Shown: positions 24,579 through 34,072 of the stretch, in pieces | Numbering within the stretch: position 1 is the stretch's first letter | Layout: each line of letters begins with the position of its first letter | From: JANMZO01 sp963763135 | GTDB lineage: Bacteria; Actinomycetota; Acidimicrobiia; Acidimicrobiales; JANYDT01 | Assembly: GCA_963763135.1 (NCBI GenBank) | Contig: CAVXNJ010000012.1 | Span: 806,001 to 870,000, forward strand | Length of the DNA stretch: 64,000 nt | Direction of reading: 5' to 3' | Notes under the pieces: generated by a model | Seen by the model: only the letters and a program-made list of their open reading frames with translations | Told to the model about the DNA's origin: nothing | The model's database searches: none | Made by a program: the position numbers and the translations under genes

Positions 24579-25472
24579 ATGCGGTTATGGCCCAAGCACT
24601 GGCACCCCGAAACATGGATCTGCTCCATGCGAGGACACGTCGCTCCGGCCATGCATGTGGAGTTTCTCTCCGACGCTGACGCGGCCCTTGGCGCGATCCT
24701 GAGCGACGGTCGTCGACTCGCCCGATGTCTTCGGTGCGACACGTGGGTTGAACACACGCAACCTGTCGGCGACGAGATCACGTCGGAGGCGCTTCCGCCG
24801 CTGGCCGATCTACCGAAGCCCCGTCGCGGCAAGCCATTGCACGAAGCGATCCTGATGAAGCTGATCTCGATCAACAAGGGCACTCACGCACTCGCCTTCA
24901 CGATCGTTGCGGCCATCCTGTTGGCGTTGCAGACGAACATCGGACCGCTGCAGCGATGGGCGGCGAAGGTCAACAACGCGCTTGCCCCGGTCGTCAACGA
25001 CACCGGTCAAGGAGCCGGTCGTTCGTTCGTCACCCGTCAACTCGAACGGATCCTCTCCCTGAAATCCGACACGATCAAGATCCTGTTCGTGACCGCAGCC
25101 GTATACGCAACTGTTGAGTCGATCGAGGCCATTGGGTTGTGGCTCGAGCGTCGTTGGGCTGAGTATCTGACCGTTCTGGCGACCGCCGGCTTTCTGCCCC
25201 TGGAGATCGAGGAGCTCTCAAAGGAGATCACGCCGCTGAAAGTCGGAGCCCTCCTGGTCAACGTCACGCTCCTCGTGTGGCTGGTGTGGAACAAACGACT
25301 TTTCGGCATCCGCGGTGGACACCACGCGTTGTTGGCCCACGACCAGATCGACTGGCCAGCGGTCATCGCCGGCCCGACTCCGGCCGTGCAACGCTCCGTC
25401 CAACGGCGCAAGATCTGGCCGTTCCGCGTCGGTAACCGGATGGCGGACGTCGGGCCACGGGCCGGACGGTGA
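24579..25472 (+). CDS. DUF2127-family membrane protein
   Basis: A 297-residue protein with a cytosolic N-terminus that includes a CLRCDTW pair of cysteines (about 50-56), then about four membrane segments (roughly 105-122, 165-185, 195-212 and 225-245). ISINKGTHALAFTIVAAILL and VTAAVYATVESIEAIGLWL are typical of DUF2127. The family has no established function. A TACGTT box and a GGAGAA site both precede the ATG, so either a leaderless or a led transcript is possible. Confidence 0.75.
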   Translation: MRLWPKHWHPETWICSMRGHVAPAMHVEFLSDADAALGAILSDGRRLARCLRCDTWVEHTQPVGDEITSEALPPLADLPKPRRGKPLHEAILMKLISINKGTHALAFTIVAAILLALQTNIGPLQRWAAKVNNALAPVVNDTGQGAGRSFVTRQLERILSLKSDTIKILFVTAAVYATVESIEAIGLWLERRWAEYLTVLATAGFLPLEIEELSKEITPLKVGALLVNVTLLVWLVWNKRLFGIRGGHHALLAHDQIDWPAVIAGPTPAVQRSVQRRKIWPFRVGNRMADVGPRAGR

Positions 25473-25500
25473 GAAGTCAGCCCGTCGGGCCAAGGGCTGT

Positions 25501-27048
25501 TCAGGTGGCTGACCAGTAGGGATCTCTCAGAACCCGCTTCTTCAGCTTGCCGTGAGCTTCTCGAGGAAGAGCTTCAGTGATGTCATACGTCTTCGGAATC
25601 TTGTACGACGCGAGTCGTTCGCGCGCGTACCTATCCAACGCAACGAGATCGATCGTCGTGCCCGGCATCGGTTCCACGACCGCCTTCACCTCCTGCCCGA
25701 ACTCCGGATGCGGAATGCCGAAGACGGCGACATCGCTTACATCAGGAAAACTACTAAGTACACCTTCGATCTCGGCGGGGTAGACGTTGCTACCGCCGAC
25801 CAGGATGAGATCGACCCGTCGATCGGCGAGGAACAGATAACCGTCGGAGTCAAGCCACCCGATGTCGCCCACGGTGAAACGACCGTCGGGCAGTCGAATG
25901 GACGCGGTCTTCTCGGGATCGCCTTCATAGACGGGTGCGCCATCGGCGCGCTTTACGTAGATGGTGCCGATTTCGCCCGGCGGCAGATCATTCCCGTTGT
26001 CGTCGACGATCGACAGCACCAACCCACCAGCGGCCTTTCCGACCGTGCCGGGTTTCGCGAGCGAGTCGGCCGACGTCGCAATGACCGGCCCGGTACCCTC
26101 CGAGGACCCATAGAGCTCAATGACCACCGGTCCGAACCAGTCAATCATTCCCCGTTTGGCCCAGTCGGGACACGGTGCCGCCGTGTGGAAGATCCAGTCG
26201 ATCGTCGATACGTCGTAGTTGGCCCGGATGTCGTCGGGGAGCTTCAACAGCTTCACGAACTGCGTGGGCACCATCGGAAGTCCGGTTATCCGGCGCTGCT
26301 CGATGAGCGCCAGGGTCTCCTCGGGGTCGAACTTGGTGACGATCGAGATCGAGTGCCCGTTGACGATGCCTCCCATGAGACCGACCAGCAGACCGAGCGC
26401 ATGGTAAAGCGGGGTCGTGATGAGGGTCCGTCCGGGCGACGGCCGATGGTGGAGTCGTGCCACCGGAGCGGTTCTCGCCGCCCAGGCTGACACGGGAATC
26501 GCCGAATCAGATCGTGTCACGCCCTTCGACTTCCCCGTCGTTCCTCCGGTGTACAGGAGTGGCGAGCCCATCTGGATGTCAGGAAGCACACCATCAGAGT
26601 GGGCCATGAGCCAGTCTTCGTAGCTGTCGGCGGGCGACGTGGATCCGACAACTTTGACCTGCGTTATCCCGACGGCATCGGCGAGGCGTCGGCCGAGCGG
26701 TTCAAGCTCGGTGGAAACGATGAGCAACCGCGCCTGCGCGTCGTTAAGAAGATCAGCCAGTTCAACTTCGGTGAGGTGCCAATTCAGAAACACCGACCGG
26801 GTACCGGCCCGAAGACTCCCGAGTGCCATCTCGGCTGTTTCCAGTGAGTTCTGCGACAGCAGCGCCCACCGGTCCTCCGGTTCGATCCCGTTGGAGCGCA
26901 GGGCGTTCGCGAAGCGTCGGCTGCGTTCCTCCAGTTGCGCCCAGGTCAGCGTGCCGCTGCGGGTCCAGACCGCTTCGGCATCAGGCTGTTCGGCCGAAAC
27001 CGGGAGAAGATTGACCGGCTGCAACAGATGCGAGGACATGTCCGTCAT
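25501..27048 (-). CDS. AMP-forming acyl-CoA synthetase
   Basis: Activates a carboxylic acid with ATP and couples it to CoA. The 515-residue protein has the AMP-binding P-loop YTGGTTGKSKG (166-176). The later motifs are IELYGSSEGTGP, the hinge LADRRVDLILVGGSNVYPAEIE, and the C-terminal catalytic lysine region PREAHGKLKKRVL. It belongs to the fatty- or aromatic-acid CoA ligase group; the substrate is not evident. GGAG stands 5 nt before the ATG. It is convergent with the DUF2127 gene and ends 28 bp from it. Confidence 0.9.
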   Translation of the reverse strand: MTDMSSHLLQPVNLLPVSAEQPDAEAVWTRSGTLTWAQLEERSRRFANALRSNGIEPEDRWALLSQNSLETAEMALGSLRAGTRSVFLNWHLTEVELADLLNDAQARLLIVSTELEPLGRRLADAVGITQVKVVGSTSPADSYEDWLMAHSDGVLPDIQMGSPLLYTGGTTGKSKGVTRSDSAIPVSAWAARTAPVARLHHRPSPGRTLITTPLYHALGLLVGLMGGIVNGHSISIVTKFDPEETLALIEQRRITGLPMVPTQFVKLLKLPDDIRANYDVSTIDWIFHTAAPCPDWAKRGMIDWFGPVVIELYGSSEGTGPVIATSADSLAKPGTVGKAAGGLVLSIVDDNGNDLPPGEIGTIYVKRADGAPVYEGDPEKTASIRLPDGRFTVGDIGWLDSDGYLFLADRRVDLILVGGSNVYPAEIEGVLSSFPDVSDVAVFGIPHPEFGQEVKAVVEPMPGTTIDLVALDRYARERLASYKIPKTYDITEALPREAHGKLKKRVLRDPYWSAT

Positions 27049-27119
27049 TGTGCTCCGAAGGACGAGCGACGTCGAAATCGGCGCCGTCGGGGCCGGGCAA
27101 TCACACCAGAGGTCGGCGA

Positions 27120-27779
27120 CTACCAGCCAGCGGCAGTCTCGATGGCTCGGGCCGCCGACATGACAGCCTGGGCGTACTTGACGCCCGGGGACTTCGTGGT
27201 GCGCGCGATCGGTCCCGACACGGAAACGGCGGCCCGAATTTCCCCGGTCTCGTCAAAGATCGGCGCACTGACCGACGCAACGCCAGCCTCACGTTCACCG
27301 ACACTTTCAACCCAGCCCTTCCGGAGGACGGATGCCTCGCGCAGCAGGACCCGCCCGGCCGAGCCTTTGTCGAGCGGAAGCGCAGCCCCGACCGCCACGA
27401 TCGTGCGAAGCCCGTGAGGTGATTCGACCGCGTCGACGCAGATACGCGCGTCGCCATCCCTCACGTACAGCTGGGCGCTTTCGCCGGTGACGGCGACGAG
27501 TTCCTCCAGCGACGGACGGGCCAGATCCCGCAACGGAAATCCCTCCGATGCGATTCTCCCGAGTTCGACCAGACGTGGGCCCAGAATGAAGCGTCCACGA
27601 CCATCACGGCGAAGTATTCCGTGCGCCTCGAGTGCCGTGGCGAGGCGGTGGGCGGTTGCCCGGTGGAAGCCCGTTGCGTCGGCCAGAGCGGCGAGGGCGA
27701 GCGGCTCGGACTGCACGGCGGCAACGATGGCCATCGCTTTATCGAGGACTCCAACTTCGCTTACACTGGGTTTCGCCAC
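27120..27779 (-). CDS. ndgR: IclR-family regulator of leuCD (NdgR/LtbR type)
   Basis: A 219-residue IclR regulator with a winged helix-turn-helix (about 1-60, including ALADATGFHRATAHRLATAL) and an IclR effector domain (about 75-219). In Streptomyces (NdgR/AreB) and Corynebacterium (LtbR), a regulator of this family lies divergent from leuCD and controls it; the position here is the same. The GTG start follows TAGTGT (27786-27791) by 6 nt, so the mRNA is probably leaderless. An inverted repeat overlaps this promoter, consistent with autoregulation. The gene name is assigned from context and family, not from a search. Confidence 0.85.
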   Translation of the reverse strand: MAKPSVSEVGVLDKAMAIVAAVQSEPLALAALADATGFHRATAHRLATALEAHGILRRDGRGRFILGPRLVELGRIASEGFPLRDLARPSLEELVAVTGESAQLYVRDGDARICVDAVESPHGLRTIVAVGAALPLDKGSAGRVLLREASVLRKGWVESVGEREAGVASVSAPIFDETGEIRAAVSVSGPIARTTKSPGVKYAQAVMSAARAIETAAGW

Positions 27780-27785
27780 GCGAGA

Positions 27786-27808
27786 ACACTATCTCAAATG
27801 GCGAGACA
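27786..27808. promoter_or_regulatory. ndgR-leuC divergent promoter region with inverted repeat
   Basis: TCTC (27792-27795) and GAGA (27803-27806) form an inverted repeat with a 7-bp centre, next to the ndgR -10 box TAGTGT (27786-27791 on the minus strand). It is the best operator candidate in the 86-bp gap. No clear -35/-10 pair for leuC was recognised. Confidence 0.45.
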
Positions 27809-27865
27809 GCAGACAGCGGCAAACCAGCGACACCACTGCATCAAACACCGATGATCGGAGCATTC

Positions 27866-29282
27866 ATGGGAAAGACACTGAGCGAGAAAATCTGGGAACG
27901 TCACCTCGTTCGAGCGGCAGAAGGCGAACCGGACCTCCTGTACATCGACCTCCACCTCGTTCATGAGGTCACGTCGCCGCAGGCCTTCGATGGTCTTCGC
28001 ATCGCGAACCGCAAGGTCCGCCGCCCCGACTTGACCGTCGCCACGATGGACCACAACGTTCCGACCGATATCAAGGGTCTGAACATGACGAACACTGAAC
28101 TCGTCACCGACGAAGTCAGCCGTCAGCAGATGCAGAAGCTCCAGAGCAACTGCGATGAGTTCGGCGTCACGCTGTACCCGATGGGTCACCCGAAGCAGGG
28201 CATCGTGCACGTGATCGGCCCGGAGCAGGGGCTCACCCTCCCGGGCATGACAATCGTGTGCGGCGACTCACACACGTCGACCCACGGCGCCTTCGGCTCC
28301 CTGGCCTTCGGTATCGGCACGAGCGAGGTCGAGCACGTACTCGCCACTCAGACATTGCCCCAGACACGTCCGAAGACGATGGCCGTGAATGTCGACGGCG
28401 AGCTTCCGGCCGGTGTTACGCCGAAGGACGTTGTCCTTGCGATCATCGCCAAGATCGGCACCGGCGGCGGCATGGGTCACGTGATCGAATACCGCGGTTC
28501 GGTGTTCCGCAACATGTCGATGGAAGGCCGCATGACCGTCTGCAACATGAGTATCGAAGGTGGTGCCAAGGCTGGCCTGGTAGCTCCCGACGAAACTACG
28601 TTCGCGTATCTCCAGGGTCGCGAGCATGCGCCAAAGGGTGCTGCATGGGATGCTGCGGTAGCCGACTGGAAGACCCTCGTGACCGACGACGACGCCGTGT
28701 TCGACAAGGTCGTAACGATCGACGCAACCACCCTCGAACCACATGTCAGCTGGGGCACCAACCCCGGTCAGACGCTGCCGATCAGCGCTAACGTCCCCGA
28801 TCCGTCGACCTTCACCGACCCGGTCGAAAAGGACGCTGCCGAGCGCGCCTTGGCCTACATGGGCCTCAGCGCCGGTCAGTCGATCAAGTCGATTGCCGTC
28901 GACACCGTGTTCATCGGTTCGTGCACGAACTCACGTATCGAAGACCTGCCGCGCCGCAGCCGGCGTGTTCAAGGGTCGCTCGATCAAAGCCGGCATGCGC
29001 GTCATGGTTGTTCCCGGTTCCTTTGCGGTGAAGGAGCAGGCTGAGGCTGAAGGGCTCGACGCCGTGTTCACCGAAGCCGGCGTCGACTGGCGTGAACCCG
29101 GTTGCTCGATGTGCCTCGCGATGAACCCCGACAAGCTCGCAAACGGCGAACGTTCAGCGTCGACCAGCAACCGCAACTTCGAAGGCCGCCAGGGCCGTGG
29201 CGGACGCACGCATCTCGTGTCGCCGCAAGTCGCTGCCGCAACCGCGATCCTCGGCCACTTCGGCACGCCCGAAGACCTCTGA
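27866..29282 (+). CDS. leuC: 3-isopropylmalate dehydratase large subunit, apparent frameshift
   Basis: With LeuD, isomerises 2- to 3-isopropylmalate using a [4Fe-4S] cluster. The first frame runs to GSCTNSRIEDL and then breaks; one extra C at about 28949 (CTGCCGCG) separates it from RAAAGVFKGRSIKAGMRV in the next frame, which runs to the end. The cluster cysteines are in CTNSR and in PGCSMCLAMN, on both sides of the break. Corrected length is about 471 residues, normal for LeuC. GGAG 5 nt before ATG 27866 decides the start. Because both halves are fully conserved and leuD follows, a sequence error is more likely than loss. Confidence 0.93.
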
Positions 29283-29364
29283 GCAACTCCGGCGATCCTA
29301 CGTACACATACGACCAACGTTATTACGTACACTTAAGAACTTAAGAATTCGAAACGAGAACACC

Positions 29365-29955
29365 ATGGAAGCAGTTCGCGCCATCACCGGCACCGCAGTA
29401 CCCCTCGACCGTTCCGACGTCGACACCGACCAGATCATCCCGTCCGACTGGCTGAAGCGCATCGAGCGCACCGGCTTCGGCAAGGGCCTCTTCGCTGAAT
29501 GGCGAGACGACCGCAACTTCGTGCTCAACAACGAGGAATACGCCAGCGCGAACATCCTCGTCGCCGGCGCAAACTTCGGCACCGGCTCGTCACGCGAGCA
29601 CGCCGTCTGGGCCCTGGAGGACTACGGCTTCAAGGCCGTCGTCTCCCCCCGCTTCGGCGACATCTTCAAGAACAACGCAACCAAGGTCGGCCTTCTGCCG
29701 GTTCAGGTGTCGGCCGAGGTCGGCCAGCAGCTCATGGCCGCAGTGCAAGCAGATCCAACGCTGGAGATCACCATCGACGTCGAACGTCGCACGCTGAGCG
29801 CTCCGAAGATCGGGCTCGAGACGACGTTCCCGCTCGACGACTTCACCCAGTACCGCCTGCTCAACGGCCTCGATGACATTGGCCTCACGCTCCGCCACGG
29901 CGACTCGATCGACAGCTTCGAGGCGAAGCGTCCGGCCTGGGCCCCGACCGCCTGA
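29365..29955 (+). CDS. leuD: 3-isopropylmalate dehydratase small subunit
   Basis: Swivelling domain of isopropylmalate isomerase; forms the active site with LeuC. The 196-residue protein begins with RAITGTAVPLDRSDVDTDQI and contains the signature GANFGTGSSREHA (about 72-84). The C-terminal part is of normal length. The frame is open further upstream, but MEAVRAITG at 29365 is the family start. It follows leuC by 82 bp and is surely in the same operon. A GC hairpin follows the stop. Confidence 0.96.
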   Translation: MEAVRAITGTAVPLDRSDVDTDQIIPSDWLKRIERTGFGKGLFAEWRDDRNFVLNNEEYASANILVAGANFGTGSSREHAVWALEDYGFKAVVSPRFGDIFKNNATKVGLLPVQVSAEVGQQLMAAVQADPTLEITIDVERRTLSAPKIGLETTFPLDDFTQYRLLNGLDDIGLTLRHGDSIDSFEAKRPAWAPTA

Positions 29956-29964
29956 CCGAAACCT

Positions 29965-29983
29965 CCCCGACTCACGTTCGGGG
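29965..29983 (+). terminator. Hairpin after leuD
   Basis: CCCCGA/TCGGGG with a 7-base loop, 9 bp after the leuD stop codon. There is no T-tract. The remaining 250 bp to the next gene hold nothing else recognised. Confidence 0.4.
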
Positions 29984-30233
29984 TCGGCTTCGACGACCGT
30001 GACGACCGATCCCCAAACCCACGAAACTGTGCCTGAAGGAGCGGATCAACCTTGCCCGCATCAACTATCGGGACCGTGACTCCCTGACCATCACCTGGGA
30101 CCAAATGATGGCGACAGAGGCGTTGTCGGCCTGTCTCGGCGTTCAACCCCGACCTGAGCAGTGCGTCGGGTCGCTCCGACCGAGAAAAAGCCGTTCGGAG
30201 TGCCGCCACCCACGCTCGACCGTGCGACAGGAT

Positions 30234-31649
30234 ATGGGTATGAATCCTATGCCGCTGTTGGCATTCTCGATTGTTGGTCTGGTTGGGCTGGCCGTGGGCC
30301 TGTTTTCGACTCGTCGTCTCTGGATGGTGGCCGACACCCCCACTATCCCGGCCGGGCACACGTTTCCCGGTCGCATCGAAATCCATGGAAGGGCTGAGCT
30401 TCCTCCCGGGCACAACCTCACGTCACCGTTCACCGGGAGCAACTGCGCGTGGTGGAAGGTAGAAATCCAGCGCGAGCAGCAGTCCGGGAAGTCGAAGGAG
30501 TGGAAAACGAAGGGCACGGTGACGTCGGAGTTCCAGGTCCTCGTGCGAGACGATTCGGGCCTGGTACGCGTTGACCTGGGTGACAACGCGCCGAGCAGGT
30601 GCCGCTCGGAAACGATCGGCCAGTCGTCCCTGCCGAACGTGACTCCGACGATGCTGAAGGCGGTTGCCGGTGGCGCGCTTCTCCATACGCTGAGCGTCCC
30701 GGTGGTTCCGCCGCGAAATCTGCTCGCCACCGTCATCGGGGCAATCACCGAAGACAGCTACTCGCCCGACCTGAACCTGGCGACGGCATCGGGAGACTGG
30801 CGGGTCGTTGAACAGCGCATCGAGGTCGGCGACGAACTGTACGTGCTCGGCAATGCCCGATCAGTCGATGCCGGACCGCTGCTGATGAGCAAAAAGCACG
30901 GCTCCCTGTTTGCCTACCGAGGGCAGGAGAGAACTCTCCTACGAAATCTGAAGATCACGGCGTACGTGGCCATCGCGTCGTTCGTGATCGGTGCCGCGGG
31001 CGCTGTCGGCTACCTGAAGGGCGAACACACCACAGCTCAAACCGCTCTCGACCATTTCTCGATTCCGTTTGCGCTGTTGGCCGGATGGTTGGCGCTTCTG
31101 CTGATCGGCGTCGTGCAAGCCGTGCGCATTCGCAACCGGATTGTCGCAGCGCGCGAACAGGTGTACTCGTCGTGGGGTCTCATCGACGTGGCCAGCGCGA
31201 AACGCGCCGCTCTCGTGCCGAATCTCGTCGAGGTGGTGAAGGCCGCCGCTGCGCATGAGGTATCAACACTGGAGCACCTGGCCCTCGCTCGAACCCAGTC
31301 GATAGCAGCCGCAGGCGCGGTACCGGACGTGTCCCGACTGCAGGCATCGTCGAAGGCGCACTCCGAAGGACTCGCTGCGTTGGAAGGCATGCGCGCATTA
31401 CAGGAGCACTATCCATCGATCCATACGAACCCGAACTACATGCAACTGTTCCGTGAACTTACCGATTTGGAAAACAACGTGGCGGCGGCGCGCAGCTATT
31501 ACATCGACGCACAAACCGTTTTGCGCACCCGCCTCCAGACCTTCCCGGATTCCTGGCTCGCCGAGTTCGCCGGCAAGATGCCGCCCGAGTTGACCAACCA
31601 TACGAAAGCCACTGCCGCCAGCGTCCCGGCCGCGCAGACCGCTAGCTGA
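30234..31649 (+). CDS. GIDE-domain and LemA-domain fusion membrane protein
   Basis: A 471-residue protein with an N-terminal membrane segment (LLAFSIVGLVGLAVGLF), then a region like the GIDE domain of MUL1-type proteins (IEIHGRAELPPGHNLTSPFT, CAWWKVEIQ, and VEQRIEVGDELYVLGNAR). Two further membrane segments follow (about 240-260 and 280-300). The C-terminal half is a LemA domain (VYSSWGLIDVASAKRAALVP, then LVEVVKAAAAHE). GIDE domains sit between membrane segments in mitochondrial and bacterial membrane proteins; LemA proteins are membrane anchored and of uncertain role. ATG 30234 or 30240 is chosen over 30105 because upstream residues lack any family pattern. It stands alone. Confidence 0.78.
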   Translation: MGMNPMPLLAFSIVGLVGLAVGLFSTRRLWMVADTPTIPAGHTFPGRIEIHGRAELPPGHNLTSPFTGSNCAWWKVEIQREQQSGKSKEWKTKGTVTSEFQVLVRDDSGLVRVDLGDNAPSRCRSETIGQSSLPNVTPTMLKAVAGGALLHTLSVPVVPPRNLLATVIGAITEDSYSPDLNLATASGDWRVVEQRIEVGDELYVLGNARSVDAGPLLMSKKHGSLFAYRGQERTLLRNLKITAYVAIASFVIGAAGAVGYLKGEHTTAQTALDHFSIPFALLAGWLALLLIGVVQAVRIRNRIVAAREQVYSSWGLIDVASAKRAALVPNLVEVVKAAAAHEVSTLEHLALARTQSIAAAGAVPDVSRLQASSKAHSEGLAALEGMRALQEHYPSIHTNPNYMQLFRELTDLENNVAAARSYYIDAQTVLRTRLQTFPDSWLAEFAGKMPPELTNHTKATAASVPAAQTAS

Positions 31650-33147
31650 CCATTGCCCCTTTGACAGCGTAGGAGCCGGTTCCGACTTTCAGAGTTTCAC
31701 TAATGTGGGCGTTAGTAAGTTTCCATACAGTTGACTCGAGCGCCTCGCCTCCGAGGTCGATCCAAACGGTGGCATCAGCCTGACTGATCGGGCCTTCTGC
31801 GATGTCGTTGAGGTTGAAGGAAATTTCGGCGGTTCCCTGCTCTTTGATCTTCATCGTGACGTCGGCCTTGGTCTTGCCGACGTGGAAGCGCATGTTGTCA
31901 CGGCCGACGAGAGCATCCGTCGCCAGGCACGTCACCGTGATCGAGTACTTCGGATTCTTCTGTTTCAATGCCGCGCTCGTGAACGCTGCGGTGTCTTCGT
32001 CGCCCGCCGCCTCCGCTTTCGGCAGGTTGCTGAGCAGCAGCGAGGGCGACTGCGTCATTGCTGCTTCCAACGAGGCGAACGCCAGGTATGAGTGAGCGGC
32101 CTTCTTTGCGGTTTCCCCGTCGACGACCGATGGCGCCTCGTTCGACGCACCCGCCTTGCCGCCTTTCCCTGACGCCTTGTCGCCTTCGGCGAGCGCAGCG
32201 AGTCCCTGAACATCCCAAGGAAGGCTCCACGCGGAACGCGAAAGATGGGTGACCGATCCGGGCGGGTCGTCGTAGCCCTTCACACCGAATGACGTCTGGA
32301 ATGACTCCTGGCCCTTCACCGCCACCAGCTTCGCTTCGCCGATCGTGTTGTCGACCGTCATTGACGGTTGGTCGAACGCGTCTCGGCCGGGAACCACACC
32401 CGACACCGACACCGACGTGTTGTCGGCGGTCAGTCCACCGGGAGGGAGGAAGAACGGCGCTTGTGCGGCGGGAATGACCGTGCCGCCCGAGTTCACCTCA
32501 GACACGTCGCGATGCGCCCCGGTTGTTCCCACGTTCTCTTCGAATTGCACCGGCGTATCGCCCGGTTTCTTTGGTGGAACTTCGTACACGGCACGGCGAT
32601 CGGAAACCTTCACGGTCTGGACGAACCCGCCCTGCACGATCTTTCCGGACGCGATCGTGTACGCCGCTTTGTTCAGGGTGAGTTGCACGTCAGTCATGGT
32701 CGCTTTGGGCCCGGTGATCGTGGTCGACGACCCCTTGACGGCAGCGGTCGTAACGCCGGACATCTTCGGTATCGCTGGCGGCGAGGCGCTGACCATGTCG
32801 GCTGGCACGACTCCACCCTTCCACTCGGTCGGAGTGCCGGCTGCCGGTGCCGTTCCCGGCGCAGCAGGAGCGGCCGGCGCGGCGGGCGGGTTCTCTCGCT
32901 GCACCAGTGCGCCAGCTGCACTGAAGGCCCGGTGGACGGCCCGGTTACCGATGGTTTTCTGCAGGCCGTCGACCGACGAGGCCAACAACGATCGCCGAGC
33001 AACCGAAGAGGGCCGAGATGCGGCCCCGAACGGGATTCGCGAACCAGGTCGAGCCACTGCCCTTTCGGGCAAACCGGCGCTGCGATCGTGTCGTGCTTCG
33101 GATGCACGAGTCTCCACAATCGACTCGGGACGCACAACGTCGGCCAC
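31642..33147 (-). CDS. Hypothetical protein with IGNRAV motif (eCIS/DUF4157-type N-terminus)
   Basis: A 501-residue protein without signal peptide or membrane segment. A basic, low-complexity N-terminus leads to LQKTIGNRAVHRAF and VQRE (about 62-85). This motif recurs at the N-terminus of proteins associated with extracellular contractile injection systems, often with DUF4157. A Pro/Ala-rich linker (about 86-108) follows, then a long beta-rich, Thr/Ser/Val-rich region of unknown fold, and a small domain at the end (SYAVKGAMVS). TAACAT 6 nt before the GTG suggests a leaderless mRNA. No sheath, tube or baseplate gene is in the window. It overlaps the end of the GIDE-LemA gene by 8 bp, convergently. 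Confidence 0.7.
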   Translation of the reverse strand: MADVVRPESIVETRASEARHDRSAGLPERAVARPGSRIPFGAASRPSSVARRSLLASSVDGLQKTIGNRAVHRAFSAAGALVQRENPPAAPAAPAAPGTAPAAGTPTEWKGGVVPADMVSASPPAIPKMSGVTTAAVKGSSTTITGPKATMTDVQLTLNKAAYTIASGKIVQGGFVQTVKVSDRRAVYEVPPKKPGDTPVQFEENVGTTGAHRDVSEVNSGGTVIPAAQAPFFLPPGGLTADNTSVSVSGVVPGRDAFDQPSMTVDNTIGEAKLVAVKGQESFQTSFGVKGYDDPPGSVTHLSRSAWSLPWDVQGLAALAEGDKASGKGGKAGASNEAPSVVDGETAKKAAHSYLAFASLEAAMTQSPSLLLSNLPKAEAAGDEDTAAFTSAALKQKNPKYSITVTCLATDALVGRDNMRFHVGKTKADVTMKIKEQGTAEISFNLNDIAEGPISQADATVWIDLGGEALESTVWKLTNAHISETLKVGTGSYAVKGAMVS

Positions 33148-33199
33148 AACTGGATGTTACCGGACCCGCTCCGTCAGTGCTATCGCTCGTTTTCTGACC

Positions 33200-34006
33200 T
33201 CAAACGTTGCGAAACTCACGCTCGAGAACCACGCCCACACCGTCTTCATCGTTGGTCAGGGTGATTTCGTCGGCAACAGCTTTGGTGTCGTCGTGTCCGT
33301 TGCCCATGGCCACTCCGTGGCCGGCCCAGGCGAGCATCTCAATGTCGTTCGGCATGTCGCCGAACGCAATCGTGTCTTCGACCGAAATACCGTGACGGTC
33401 GCAGATCCGCTGAAGAGCGGCTGCCTTCGACACGCCAGGCGCCATCACTTCGATGAGGGTGCGTGACTGAGGTACGTTCGCGGTCGAACCGTAGGTGATG
33501 GTGCCGTTGTCACCAACCGCTGCGATAAGAGCCCGAAGAACTTCAGCGTCCATCGAGGGATGCCGGAACAGAATTTTGAGCGACGGTGTCTTGATCAGCT
33601 CGTGGAGCGGAGCGATCGTCACCTTCCGCCCCACGTCGTACATCGGCTGATAGGGCGGCTCGTGTCCGAAACCATCGAGTGAGTCGATGGCGAAACCGAC
33701 GTCGGGCAGAACACTGCGAATCGCTTCGGTCGCAGCAGCCGCATGTTCGGGCGAGAGAAGACGGGTATCGATGATCGATTCGTCGCTCAGATCGAGCGTC
33801 ACTGCGCCGTTGGAACACACAGCGATGCCGTGATGCTCAAGCATTTCCGCAATCGGATGGGTAATCCGTGGCGGACGACCCGTGGCAATTACGAAGAGCG
33901 ACCGTTCGATGACCGCGTTGACCGCCGCCCGATTACGTAGTGACAGGGTTTCGTCGGAACGAAGAAGCGTCCCATCGACATCGGAGGCCACAAGTCGAAA
34001 ACGCAC
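33200..34006 (-). CDS. Cof-type HAD-superfamily hydrolase
   Basis: A 268-residue phosphatase, probably acting on sugar phosphates or nucleotides. HAD motif I is DVDGTLL (about 9-15, Asp9 nucleophile). Motif II is FVIATGRPP, motif III the lysine in SKAAALQRIC, and motif IV FGDMPNDIEML. The large cap domain between about 85 and 190 marks the Cof/YbiV type. TAGCGT stands 8 nt before the GTG start. It precedes the IGNRAV gene by 52 bp on the same strand. Confidence 0.9.
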   Translation of the reverse strand: MRFRLVASDVDGTLLRSDETLSLRNRAAVNAVIERSLFVIATGRPPRITHPIAEMLEHHGIAVCSNGAVTLDLSDESIIDTRLLSPEHAAAATEAIRSVLPDVGFAIDSLDGFGHEPPYQPMYDVGRKVTIAPLHELIKTPSLKILFRHPSMDAEVLRALIAAVGDNGTITYGSTANVPQSRTLIEVMAPGVSKAAALQRICDRHGISVEDTIAFGDMPNDIEMLAWAGHGVAMGNGHDDTKAVADEITLTNDEDGVGVVLEREFRNV

Positions 34007-34072
34007 GTTGATCGACGCTAGCGCATCACATCCGGCTAGCGGGGAAACGCTGGCTCACGCACGGCCGGCCGC

